Assembly (NCBI GenBank): GCA_043721315.1
Contig: JAYSQZ010000036.1
Span: forward strand, 17,652-81,651
Source of the DNA: Elstera sp043721315
GTDB lineage: Bacteria > Pseudomonadota > Alphaproteobacteria > Elsterales > Elsteraceae
Reading direction: 5' to 3'
DNA: 64,000 nucleotides
The position numbers and the translations under genes were made by a program. The notes beneath the pieces are model-generated. The model did not search any database and was not told the origin of the DNA. It was given only the letters and a program-made list of their open reading frames with translations. Positions 18,310 to 26,506 of this stretch are shown piece after piece; within the stretch, counting starts at the first letter, position 1, and each line of letters opens with the position of its first letter.

Positions 18310-18891
18310 GTGACGATGATAACGGTGATTCTCGCGGGCGGGATTGGCGCGCGTATTGGCGGCGATAAGGCGTTGCGGCTGCTGGCGGGGCGTCCGCTGA
18401 TCGCCCATGTCGCCGAACGCTGCCCGGCACCGCTGTGGATCAACGCTTCAGACCCGCGCCTTGCAGCCTACGGCGCGCTGGTGCCGGATTTGCCTTCGCC
18501 AGGGCAAGGGCCGCTCGTGGGGGTCTGGTCGGCGCTGTGTGCTGCACGTACAGCAGGGTTCGAGACCGTGCTAACCGTTTCTGTCGATACGCCGTTCCTA
18601 CCCGTAGACCTGCCGGATCGGTTAGGGGCCGCGCTGGGAGAGGCCGGGGCGGCGGTGGCGGCGACGGCGGAAGGCTGGCACGCGACCTGTGCGCTGTGGC
18701 GGGTTGCGGCAGAACCCCTTCTCGCGGATCGTTTGGCGGCGGGGCTGTGGTCCTTGCAGGGGGCGTTAAGGGCAGTTTCGGCGCACGTGGTTGACTTTGA
18801 GGCAGTTGACTTTGAGGAAAAATTAACGCCGTTATTCTTCAATATAAATACGCTGGCCGATTTGGCTGTGGCGGAAACGATGAGGGAATAA
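18310..18891 (+). CDS. mobA: Molybdenum cofactor guanylyltransferase
   Basis: 193 aa nucleotidyltransferase that joins GMP from GTP to molybdopterin, giving the bis-MGD cofactor of DMSO-reductase-type enzymes. N-terminal LAGGIGARIGGDKALRLLAGR (P-loop-like GGxGxRxGxDK) and the metal-binding SVDTPFLPVDL are clear. GTG start at 18310; ATG at 18316 is an alternative. Divergent neighbour moaA supports the pathway call. It ends with NINTLADL, usual for the family. dapB-like gene follows after 5 bases. Confidence 0.92.
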   Translation: MTMITVILAGGIGARIGGDKALRLLAGRPLIAHVAERCPAPLWINASDPRLAAYGALVPDLPSPGQGPLVGVWSALCAARTAGFETVLTVSVDTPFLPVDLPDRLGAALGEAGAAVAATAEGWHATCALWRVAAEPLLADRLAAGLWSLQGALRAVSAHVVDFEAVDFEEKLTPLFFNINTLADLAVAETMRE

Positions 18892-18896
18892 AGCCA

Positions 18897-19712
18897 ATGG
18901 TTGAGACGAAACTGCGCGTGATCGTTGCCGGGGCTAGCGGCTGGGTGGGACGCGAGTTGGTTCAGGCCATTGCGGCCTCGGACGATCTGGTCCTCGTTGG
19001 CGCGGTAGCGCGCGGCGTGGCCGGGCAAGATGCCGGAACGCTGGCTGGGCTGAAAGCGCCGCTGGGGGTTCCTGTGCATGTGAACGTTAAAGACGCGCTG
19101 GCGTGCGGGGCCGATGTTCTCATAGATTACACGAAACCCCAGGCCGTGCGCCCGCATGTGGTGGCGGCACTGGACGCCGGGGTTGCGGTCGTCATTGGCA
19201 CGTCGGGCCTGACAGCGGAAGATTATTTCGAGATCGATTCGATGGCACGGGCACGTAGCCTGGGCGTTGCGGCGGCAGGCAATTTTTCGGTAACAGCGAT
19301 GCTGCTGAAGCGCTTCTCCCTCATGGCGGCGCAGTATGTGGGGGACGTGGAGATCATTGATTACGCCGGGCCGCACAAGCCGGATGTGCCAAGCGGCACC
19401 GCGCGCGAGCTGGCCGAAGCCTTGGAGAATGCCCGCGAACATCCGCCCACCGCCAAACCCGTTGCCGATATTCTGGGACCGAAGGAAGCGCGCGGCGCGC
19501 AGATTGGCACCGTGCCAGTGCATTCGGTGCGGCTGCCCTCCTACGTGCTGTCCTGCGAAACCCAGTTCGGTCTGCCCGGCGAGCGCTTGACCATTCGCCA
19601 CGATGCCGGGCCTTCTGCCGCGCCCTATGTAGCGGGTACGCTGCTGGCGGTGCGGAAAGTCCGCAGTTTCATCGGCCTGCGCCGGGGGCTAGACGGGATT
19701 CTAGACGCCTAG
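18897..19712 (+). CDS. dapB: DapB-fold dihydrodipicolinate reductase-like protein with altered active site
   Basis: 271 aa. NAD(P)-binding GASGWVGREL and IGTSGLTAED are clear, as is PDVPSGTARELAEAL. The canonical EAHHxHKxDAPSGTA catalytic block reads DYAGPHKPDVPSGTA (155-169): the two consecutive His are replaced by Ala-Gly while the next His and the catalytic Lys161 remain. The protein may therefore be the lysine-pathway enzyme of a divergent type or a paralogue acting on another imine. It lies between mobA and a glycosyltransferase rather than with other dap genes. The start ATG follows AAAGCCA, a weak ribosome-binding site. Confidence 0.75.
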   Translation: MVETKLRVIVAGASGWVGRELVQAIAASDDLVLVGAVARGVAGQDAGTLAGLKAPLGVPVHVNVKDALACGADVLIDYTKPQAVRPHVVAALDAGVAVVIGTSGLTAEDYFEIDSMARARSLGVAAAGNFSVTAMLLKRFSLMAAQYVGDVEIIDYAGPHKPDVPSGTARELAEALENAREHPPTAKPVADILGPKEARGAQIGTVPVHSVRLPSYVLSCETQFGLPGERLTIRHDAGPSAAPYVAGTLLAVRKVRSFIGLRRGLDGILDA

Positions 19713-19739
19713 CCCGGAACACCCTATACAGCGCAGATT

Positions 19740-20693
19740 ATGCGGATTTTGTTCATCACCGCGACGCGCTTAGGCGATGCCGTGCTCTCTACAGGCCTGC
19801 TCGCATCCTTGCTGGACGCGCACCCCGGCGCGCGCATTACGGTTGCGGGCGGGCCGGTTGCGGCCAGCTTGTTTGCCGATGTGCCGGGTCTTGATCACTT
19901 CATTCCGATGCCAAAACAAAAACGCGGCGGGCATTGGTTTACCCTCTGGCGGCAGGTTATCGGCAGGCGATGGGATCGGGTGATCGACCTGCGCGGCTCG
20001 CTCACGGGTTATTGCTTGCGCGCGGGCCGGGTTCAGCGCTGGCAAAACCCCGTGGAGACGGCGCATCGGTTACAGCAAATCGCGGTTTGTTTTGGAATCA
20101 ATCCAATCGTCGCGCCTCGGCTCTGGATTGGTGAGGCCGCGCAGGCGCAGGCGCTGGCGTGGCTGAAACCCGACGCGCGCCCAATTTTGGTGCTCGGCCC
20201 CACCGCTAATTTCATCGGTAAGCAATGGCCGTTAGACCGCTTCGCCGCCCTCGCGCAAGCCCTGACAGGGGAAGGGGGCGCGTTACAGGATGCGCGTATC
20301 CTTTTAATCGGTGCGCCTTCGGAACGACCAGGGGCAGAAGCGCTCTTCGCGGCTTTGCCGCACGCTGAAGACGGGTTCGGGTTGGAAGATTTGCGGGTCG
20401 TCGGGGCGGTTTTGCGGGCCTCTCACCTCTATATCGGCAATGATTCCGGCTTGATGCATCTGGCGGCAGCGGCAGGAGTGCCCACTTTGGGCTTGTTCGG
20501 CCCTAGCCCGCCGCAGCTTTACGGCCCCTGGTCTGGCACAGGGCCGACCGAGTTTGTCACCACCGACCGCTCCTATCCGCAGCATTGGGAAAAACTGAAA
20601 GCGGAGCCTGACTTTCTGCCGCATATGATGGATGATCTGCCGGTCGCGCGCGCGTTGGCTGCGGCTACCGCGCTGTTGAGCCGAGGGCGCTGA
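19740..20693 (+). CDS. Glycosyltransferase family 9 (heptosyltransferase-like)
   Basis: 317 aa. ADP-heptose:LPS heptosyltransferase fold: N-terminal ILFITATRLGDAVLSTGLLASLL, central VLGPTANFIGKQWPLDRFAAL, and the C-terminal GNDSGLMHLAAAAGVPTLGLFGPSPP (donor-binding) block. Probably adds a sugar to the LPS inner core at the cytosolic face of the inner membrane. The acceptor cannot be told. First of four genes packed with 0-13 base gaps (two GT4-like enzymes and asnB follow); the next ATG overlaps its TGA. Confidence 0.9.
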   Translation: MRILFITATRLGDAVLSTGLLASLLDAHPGARITVAGGPVAASLFADVPGLDHFIPMPKQKRGGHWFTLWRQVIGRRWDRVIDLRGSLTGYCLRAGRVQRWQNPVETAHRLQQIAVCFGINPIVAPRLWIGEAAQAQALAWLKPDARPILVLGPTANFIGKQWPLDRFAALAQALTGEGGALQDARILLIGAPSERPGAEALFAALPHAEDGFGLEDLRVVGAVLRASHLYIGNDSGLMHLAAAAGVPTLGLFGPSPPQLYGPWSGTGPTEFVTTDRSYPQHWEKLKAEPDFLPHMMDDLPVARALAAATALLSRGR

Positions 20694-21733
20694 TGGCTGT
20701 GATTATCCTTGCCGATGATGGCGTTCCCTTTGATGGCACCAGCCCCGAGACCGGCCCGTTGGGCGGGGCGGAGGCGGCGGTGATCGGCCTGCTGGAAGCC
20801 TTGGCGGCGCGGGGGCATACGGTCACGGCCTATACGCGCTGCCGGCAGCGCGTTTCGGTTCGCGGCGTTGCCTGGCGACCGCTTGGCGACGGCCTGCCCG
20901 AGAGCGCTGATCTCTATATCGCCAACCGTGCCCACCATCTTATCGCTGCCTGCCCGGCGGCTCTGCGGCAGATGTTCTGGATTCATAACCCCGCGTCTTA
21001 CCTGCTGAAGCTGCGCTACCTACTGCCGTTGTGGCGGGTGAAGCCGGTGATCGTGTTTTCCGGGGCCTATCATGCCAGCACCTACCCCGCGTGGGCACCC
21101 GCAGGCGCGCGCAAGATTGTTCCCTACGGTCTGCCAGATGTGTTTCGTCAGGATAAAACCGAGCGCCCTCCGCCCGCGCCCGTGGCGATTTTTACCTCCA
21201 ACCCCTTACGCGGGCTGGATGGCTTGCTGGATCTTTGGGCGGATCACATTCACCCAGTGCTACCACAGGCGCGTTTCCTCGTTCATTCCGGCCTCGGAAC
21301 GTATCGCGGCGGGGCGGATCGGCACCGGGCGGCGATGGAAGCTGTTTTGGCGAAAGCCCAAAGCCTCACCGCAAAAGGCGTGATTTGCCGGGATCCGCTG
21401 CCGCGCGCCGAGTTGATCCCCGTGCTAAAAGCCGCGCGCCTCATGTTGTATAGCGGCGACGTGGGCGAAACCTTTTGCCTTGCCGTGGGGGAAGCGCAGG
21501 CGCTTGGCCTGCCTGCCGTCGTTCGGTCTATCGGTTCGCTCCCGGAACGCGTGCGCGACGGGCAAACCGGCTTTGTCGCTGCCGATGACGCGGCGATGGC
21601 GGCGCGGGCGATTGCGCTTCTCAGCGATGATGCCCTTTGGTCCGCTCAGCACCGCGCTGCGCTGGCGATGCAGGGCGCTTGGGGCTGGGATCATGCGGCT
21701 GCCGAGATCGGCACCCTGTTGGCACCTCTCTAA
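20693..21733 (+). CDS. GT4-like glycosyltransferase
   Basis: 346 aa GT-B enzyme. N-terminal GTSPETGPLGGAEAAVIGLLEALAARGH matches the Gly-rich acceptor-side loop, and the C-terminal half has the donor site AFCLAVGEAQALGLPAVVRSIGSLPERVRDGQTGFV-like pattern (GETFCLAVGEAQ, EX7E motif form). Sugar donor unknown. Start ATG overlaps the previous stop (TGATG) and its own stop overlaps the next start (TAATG), so the three transferases are probably translated as a coupled set for LPS or capsule assembly. Confidence 0.85.
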   Translation: MAVIILADDGVPFDGTSPETGPLGGAEAAVIGLLEALAARGHTVTAYTRCRQRVSVRGVAWRPLGDGLPESADLYIANRAHHLIAACPAALRQMFWIHNPASYLLKLRYLLPLWRVKPVIVFSGAYHASTYPAWAPAGARKIVPYGLPDVFRQDKTERPPPAPVAIFTSNPLRGLDGLLDLWADHIHPVLPQARFLVHSGLGTYRGGADRHRAAMEAVLAKAQSLTAKGVICRDPLPRAELIPVLKAARLMLYSGDVGETFCLAVGEAQALGLPAVVRSIGSLPERVRDGQTGFVAADDAAMAARAIALLSDDALWSAQHRAALAMQGAWGWDHAAAEIGTLLAPL

Positions 21734-22755
21734 TGCGCCTGCTGCAAGCGATGGCCGGGGCCAAACATGGTGGGGCTGAGGCGTTTTTCGAGCGTCTGGC
21801 GGCGGCTTTCGTCGCAGCAAGCGTCGATCAGCGCGCGGTAATCCGGCCCGAACCCGCCCGCGAAGCCCGATTGCGGGCGGCGGGGGTAACGGTTGAAACG
21901 CTGCCGTTCGGCGGGATTTTCGACTTTAGTACGCGGCGCGGCCTTGCCCGCCTAACGCAAGACGCCGATATTCTGCTGACCTGGATGAACCGCGCGACGC
22001 AGTTCGCCCGCCCCACGCCGCGCGTGCCGCTGGTGGCGCGCTTGGGCGGTTATTACGATCCTAAATATTACCGCCGCTGCGATCATCTGGTGGCCAATAC
22101 CGAAGATATTTGTCGCTGGCTGCGGGACCAAGGCTTCCCGGCGGACCGCGTGACCTATCTGCCGAATTTCGTCGAACCCCAATCGGCGGAACCCCTGCCA
22201 CGCGCAAGCCTGACCGACCGCGACGGCCCGCTGCTGCTGGCGCTAGGGCGGCTTCACGCGAATAAAGCCTTCGATGTGGCTTTGGCCGCGCTGGCGGACA
22301 TTCCGGGCGCGACCTTGCTGATTGCGGGCGAAGGCCCTGATGAATCCAAACTCGTTGCACAAACAAAACAACTAAAGATCGCCGACCGAGTGCGCTTTCT
22401 GGGGTGGCGTGACGATGGTGCGGCGCTGCTGGCCTCCGTGGATGCGCTGCTGGTGCCGTCTCGTCACGAACCTTTAGGCAATGTTGTGCTGGAAGGCTGG
22501 GCGCAGCGCTGTCCGGTTATCGCAGCGGCTTCGGCAGGGCCGGCATCCTTGCTGACCGACGGGGTGACGGGCCGTCTTGTGCCGCTGGAGGATGCGTCGG
22601 CCTTGGCGCGGGCCGTGCGCGAAACGCTGGCGCAGGCTGACCGAGGGCAGGGGCTGGCGGAAGCGGGATTTGCCGTGCTTCAGCAAAATTTCTCCAAATC
22701 CGCTGTGGTGGCGCGCTATCTTGCGTTCTTCGAGCGGGTTCGAAGCGCGGTTTAG
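21733..22755 (+). CDS. GT4-like glycosyltransferase
   Basis: 340 aa GT-B enzyme starting MRLLQAMAGAKHGGAEAFFERL. C-terminal glycosyltransferase group 1 domain: ALGRLHANKAFDVALAALADIPG, LIAGEGPDESKL, FLGWRDDGAALLASVDALLVPSRHEPLGNVVLEGWAQ with the EX7E-type HEPLGNVVLE. I choose ATG 21733, which overlaps the previous stop, over an open frame extending back to 21637. Donor and acceptor unknown; context indicates surface polysaccharide. Confidence 0.87.
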   Translation: MRLLQAMAGAKHGGAEAFFERLAAAFVAASVDQRAVIRPEPAREARLRAAGVTVETLPFGGIFDFSTRRGLARLTQDADILLTWMNRATQFARPTPRVPLVARLGGYYDPKYYRRCDHLVANTEDICRWLRDQGFPADRVTYLPNFVEPQSAEPLPRASLTDRDGPLLLALGRLHANKAFDVALAALADIPGATLLIAGEGPDESKLVAQTKQLKIADRVRFLGWRDDGAALLASVDALLVPSRHEPLGNVVLEGWAQRCPVIAAASAGPASLLTDGVTGRLVPLEDASALARAVRETLAQADRGQGLAEAGFAVLQQNFSKSAVVARYLAFFERVRSAV

Positions 22756-22768
22756 TAAAGGAAACAGC

Positions 22769-24523
22769 ATGTGCGGCATTGCCGGGATGATGCGGCGCGG
22801 CGGGGCTGCGGCCCCTAAAGCCATCGTACAGCAGATGATCGACGCGCTGGCCCATCGCGGCCCGGATGGCGAAGGCATTCATCTGCAAGGCGCTGTTGCC
22901 CTGGCCCATCGGCGGCTGTCGATCATCGACCTTGAAACCGGCGATCAGCCGTTTTTCGACGGGGCGGGCAACACGCTTATCGGCAATGGCGAGGTGTATA
23001 ATTACATCGAGTTACGCGCCGATCTGGCCGGGCAGGTGACGTTCCGCACGACCAGCGACTGCGAGCCGCCGTTGCACCTGTTCCGCCGCCAGGGCCTTGC
23101 GTATGCCGATAGTTTGCGCGGTATGTATGCGCTGGCGATTGCGGCGGCGAATGGCCGCTTGATTCTCACCCGCGATCCGTTCGGTATTAAGCCGCTGTAT
23201 TATGCCGAAGTGCCGGAAGGGCTGATTTTTGCGTCCGAACCGCAGGCCCTGTTCGCGAGCGGTTGGATTTCCCCATCCCTCAACCCGCGCGCCCGCGATG
23301 AGCTGCTGCAAATGCAGTTCACCACTGGGGCGGAAACGATGTTCGAGGGCATTTTCCGCGTGCTTCCCGGCGAAACCCTGGTCGTCATTGATGGCCGCGT
23401 TGCCGAGCGCAGCCGGAGAGCAGCGTTACCGGAAGGGGGGCCGGAAACCATTGATGAGGCCAGCGCCCTCGCCCGGCTCGATGCGGCTTTGGCCGAAAGC
23501 GTTTCAATTCACTGCCGTTCGGACGTGCCCTATGGCCTGTTCCTGTCCGGCGGCATCGATTCGGCCCTGGTATTGAGCTACATGCGCGAGGTCGATAGCC
23601 GCCCGGTGCAATGCTTCACGGTTGGCTTCGAGGGGGCTGCGGCGGATGAACGCGCGGCAGCGCGAGCCTTGGCACACGCCTGCGGGGCGGAGTTTACCGA
23701 GATTGGCTTCGGCCAGAAGGATTTTTGGGCGTTACTGCCGCGTGTGGCGGTGGCGATGGACGATCCCGCTGCCGATTACGCCACCTTGCCCACCTATCTG
23801 CTGGCGCAAAAAGCCCGCGCCTCGGTCAAGGTTGTGCTGACGGGGGAGGGCGGCGACGAGATTTTCGGCGGCTATGGCCGCTATCGGTCGATTCTGCGGC
23901 CCTGGTGGCTCGGCGGCAAAGTGCTGCGCGGCAAGGGCACCTTTGCCCGGCTCGGCGTTTTGCAGCAGGAGGGCGGGGCGTGGCGCGACGGGATCGCCAC
24001 GGCGGAAATCCACGCCGCGACGCAAGGGCGCTCCCGCCTGCAAATCGCTCAAGCGGTCGATTGCACCGACTGGCTGCCCCATGATCTGCTCACCAAACTC
24101 GACCGCTGCCTGATGGCTAACGGCCTAGAAGGCCGCACGCCGTTTCTCGATCCGGGTGTCGCCGCCGCAGGCTTCCGCCTGCCCGATTCGTTGAAACTGC
24201 GCGACGGCAAGGGCAAGTGGATTCTGCGCCGTCTGCTGGAAAAGCGCCTGCCGCAAGCCGATGCCCTAGGGCGCAAGAAAGGCTTCACCGTTCCTGTTGG
24301 CGCGTGGCTCTCGGCAGAAAGCGCCCGCCTGGGGCCGCTGCTCGCCCGCCAAGCCTGCATTGCCGAGATCGTCCGGCCCGGCAAGGTGGAAGCCTTGGCA
24401 CATTCCACCGAAAAACACGCAGGCTTCGCCCTCTGGTCGCTGCTGTTCTACGCGCTGTGGTATCGCGCGCAGATCGAGCGCAAGCCGATGGATGGGAGCG
24501 TGTGGGAGGTGTTGGCGGGGTAG
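22769..24523 (+). CDS. asnB: Glutamine-hydrolysing asparagine synthetase
   Basis: 585 aa. N-terminal Ntn glutaminase begins MCGIAGMM with Cys2 as nucleophile after Met removal, then AHRGPDGEG and RRLSIIDLETGDQPF. Synthetase domain has the PP-loop SGGIDS (260-265) and GEGGDEIFGGYGRY; DRCLMANGLEGRTPFLD follows. Makes Asn from Asp, Gln and ATP. In polysaccharide clusters such enzymes may instead amidate a sugar or surface molecule. ATG 22769 is preceded by AAAGGAAA at a good distance. Last gene of the surface cluster. Confidence 0.93.
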   Translation: MCGIAGMMRRGGAAAPKAIVQQMIDALAHRGPDGEGIHLQGAVALAHRRLSIIDLETGDQPFFDGAGNTLIGNGEVYNYIELRADLAGQVTFRTTSDCEPPLHLFRRQGLAYADSLRGMYALAIAAANGRLILTRDPFGIKPLYYAEVPEGLIFASEPQALFASGWISPSLNPRARDELLQMQFTTGAETMFEGIFRVLPGETLVVIDGRVAERSRRAALPEGGPETIDEASALARLDAALAESVSIHCRSDVPYGLFLSGGIDSALVLSYMREVDSRPVQCFTVGFEGAAADERAAARALAHACGAEFTEIGFGQKDFWALLPRVAVAMDDPAADYATLPTYLLAQKARASVKVVLTGEGGDEIFGGYGRYRSILRPWWLGGKVLRGKGTFARLGVLQQEGGAWRDGIATAEIHAATQGRSRLQIAQAVDCTDWLPHDLLTKLDRCLMANGLEGRTPFLDPGVAAAGFRLPDSLKLRDGKGKWILRRLLEKRLPQADALGRKKGFTVPVGAWLSAESARLGPLLARQACIAEIVRPGKVEALAHSTEKHAGFALWSLLFYALWYRAQIERKPMDGSVWEVLAG

Positions 24524-24561
24524 CGCTGTTTCGGCTATTCTGAAGACCGAAGGAGAGCAAG

Positions 24562-24825
24562 ATGCGGTTCACGTCGGATGATCTTCTGCACCATTATGGC
24601 GCGGTCGCCCAGCGGGCGGGGTATGAGCCTGTGATGATTTCGGAAGCGGGCGAAGACCGGCTGGTTCTCATGTCGGTTGATGAATACCGCCGTTTGCTTC
24701 GGGGGTGGCGGGTTGCCATCCCGACCGAGGCACTGGACGCCGAAACCCTAGCGCGGATCACGCTGTCGCACGCGCCCCCCGAGGCTGCGGCCTTTGACCA
24801 TGAGTGGCCCGAACCGCAAACGTGA
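24562..24825 (+). CDS. Phd/YefM-like antitoxin
   Basis: 87 aa. The first half resembles the Phd/YefM DNA-binding fold: FTSDDLLHHYGAVAQRA, then PVMISEAGEDRLVLMSVDEYRRLL. The C-terminal third is acidic and Pro-rich, suited to wrapping a toxin. AAGGAGAG lies about 7 bases before ATG. The TGA stop overlaps the GTG start of the next gene, the typical coupling of a toxin-antitoxin pair. Autoregulation would be expected, but I see no clear operator in the 38-base upstream gap. Confidence 0.75.
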   Translation: MRFTSDDLLHHYGAVAQRAGYEPVMISEAGEDRLVLMSVDEYRRLLRGWRVAIPTEALDAETLARITLSHAPPEAAAFDHEWPEPQT

Positions 24826-25256
24826 CCGAGTTTATTCCAAAACCGGGCCATGTTCTGCGCTACGCCTACCTCTGGCACGAGGAAGCCGCGAGGGGGTTGG
24901 ACGAAGGGCAAAAGAACCGCCCCTGCGCTGTTGTTCTGGCTACGGAAACGGTGGCAGGGCTTGAGGTTATTCTGCTCCCCATTACACACACAGCCCCCCG
25001 TGATCCAACCGAGGCGGTAGAACTCCCGTTAGCGACTAAGCGCCGCTTGGGATTAGATGACGCGCGCTCCTGGATTGCTCTGACCGAGGTCAATAGGTTT
25101 CTCTGGCCAGGTTTTGATATTCGTCCAAAGCCGGGCCAGGGAACGCAGACGGCTTGTCTCGGCCTACTGCCGTATAATTTCTTCGAGCATGTGCAACAAA
25201 GGCTGCAAGCTTACATCACGCAAAGAAAGTTAAGGGTGACGGATAGAACGGACTAA
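24822..25256 (+). CDS. PemK-like toxin candidate
   Basis: About 144 aa. PKPGHVLRYAYLWHEEAARGLDEGQKNRPCAVVLA resembles the MazF/PemK beta-barrel opening with an extended first loop, followed by VILLPITHTAPRDPTEAVELP and a C-terminal helix. MazF/PemK toxins are mRNA endoribonucleases; activity of this longer relative is inference. GTG 24822 overlaps the antitoxin stop by four bases and is my preferred start; an ATG at 24804 would overlap by 22 bases. No mobile-element genes adjoin. Confidence 0.65.
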   Translation: MTEFIPKPGHVLRYAYLWHEEAARGLDEGQKNRPCAVVLATETVAGLEVILLPITHTAPRDPTEAVELPLATKRRLGLDDARSWIALTEVNRFLWPGFDIRPKPGQGTQTACLGLLPYNFFEHVQQRLQAYITQRKLRVTDRTD

Positions 25257-25265
25257 CCTGCCCCC

Positions 25266-26369
25266 TCACATCTTCGGCCACGCCCGGTCAATATCCGCTT
25301 TCCGCAAGGTTGCCCGCAGTGAATCGACCAGATCGGTGCGCGGCGGCAGGGGGGCGAAGCGGGCGGTAAGCTCCGGCGGCAACGAAAAATTCGGCAGAAT
25401 CGGGCGCACGAAGCCTTCGGCGAACAGGCGCTGGGCCGTTTCGGTGAGGGCGAAGTTTATCCACAGTTTTCCGCCAGCGGCATTGCGGGCGCCTTTCACC
25501 AGCGACAGTGTGTAGGCGGCGGCAGCGGTGCCATCGGCGGGCAGGATCACTTCGGCTTCGTCCATGCCGTCGAGATGTTTCACGCGCAGCCCATCGGCCT
25601 CAAACGTGATCCAAACCGGGATTTCTCCGCGCAGGAAGCGCGCTTGTGCGGAGCCGGGGTCGATACGCTGGACGTTTCCGGCTTTATGCAGGGCGGTGAA
25701 ATACTCAATGCCCGGACGCACTGAATCGAGCGTGCCGCCTGCCGCGACATTGGCGGCGAAGGCGAGGGTGAGGCCCACGGTCGTCGTTTGCGGATCGGGG
25801 TAGGTAATGCTGTTCTTAAACTCAGGCTTCCGCAAATCGGCCCAAGTGCGGGGCAGGCTTTTCACCAGCTTGCGGTTCACGACGAAGGCGATGGGCAGGG
25901 TGTGAACGCCAACCCACAAACCTTCGGTATCTTTCGCCGCCCCCGGCAGCCGGTCCAGATTGACCGGGCGGTGGGGGCTAAGCAGGCCCCGGCTGGCGGC
26001 ATCGAGCGCGACAAGGGAGTAGAAATAAGCGGCATCGGCGGGCGGGCGTTCGCGCAACCGGTCAAGCTGCGTTACGGTCGCGGTGGAGCCTAAATCGGTA
26101 TAGGCCAGCGGCACATCTGGGTAGCGCTGCCCGAAAGCCCGCACCACGGCCCCCCAATTGGCCCAGCCGAGGGCGGTATTGGCGCTGATAGCAACGCCTT
26201 CTTTTCCAGCGGCTTCGGCCAGGGCTTTTTCGCCTGGATAAAGCTCTTGCCCCTCACTGAGCGGGGCAATCTCCTCGGCTTGGGCCAAGGCCCGGTCAAG
26301 CGGGGCAAGGCTGAAGCCTACGAGGAAAACCGTCCCTATCAGGGCGCATCGGGAGAAGAGCGGCAGCAT
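25266..26369 (-). CDS. Orphan ABC transporter substrate-binding protein
   Basis: About 367 aa. Signal peptide from ATG 26369 (MLPLFSRCALIGTVFLVGF to DRALAQA), then a two-lobed type II binding-protein pattern: VAISANTALGWANWGAVVRAFGQRYPDVPLAYTDLGS, GLWVGVHTLPIAFVVNRKLV and NSITYPDPQTTTVG, similar to iron- or thiamine-type binding proteins. No permease or ATPase gene is adjacent. The open frame extends to 26453, but that stretch is the terminator of the preceding cold-shock gene, which argues for the inner start; ATG 26378 is also possible. Ligand unknown. Confidence 0.78.
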   Translation of the reverse strand: MLPLFSRCALIGTVFLVGFSLAPLDRALAQAEEIAPLSEGQELYPGEKALAEAAGKEGVAISANTALGWANWGAVVRAFGQRYPDVPLAYTDLGSTATVTQLDRLRERPPADAAYFYSLVALDAASRGLLSPHRPVNLDRLPGAAKDTEGLWVGVHTLPIAFVVNRKLVKSLPRTWADLRKPEFKNSITYPDPQTTTVGLTLAFAANVAAGGTLDSVRPGIEYFTALHKAGNVQRIDPGSAQARFLRGEIPVWITFEADGLRVKHLDGMDEAEVILPADGTAAAAYTLSLVKGARNAAGGKLWINFALTETAQRLFAEGFVRPILPNFSLPPELTARFAPLPPRTDLVDSLRATLRKADIDRAWPKM

Positions 26370-26401
26370 GAAACCCATCCGGCAAATCACAAAAAACGAA
26401 G

Positions 26402-26440
26402 ACCATAAAAAACCCTGCCGATTAGCAAAACCGGCAGGGT
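26402..26440 (-). terminator. Rho-independent terminator of the cold-shock gene
   Basis: On the minus strand, nine-base arms ACCCTGCCG and CGGCAGGGT (26432-26440 and 26412-26420) enclose an AT-rich loop and are followed directly by a TTTTTTA run. Sits 60-100 bases after the stop of the double cold-shock-domain gene. Confidence 0.88.
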
Positions 26441-26506
26441 CTAAATCAATCATAGAGAAAAACTTACCCCAAGAGAGGAAAGGCTAACTCTCTGAAGAAA
26501 CGATTT

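Noticed and set aside
26370..26453. Longer N-terminus for the ABC substrate-binding protein
   Set aside because: The added stretch is the terminator of the cold-shock gene; the later ATG starts a proper signal peptide.
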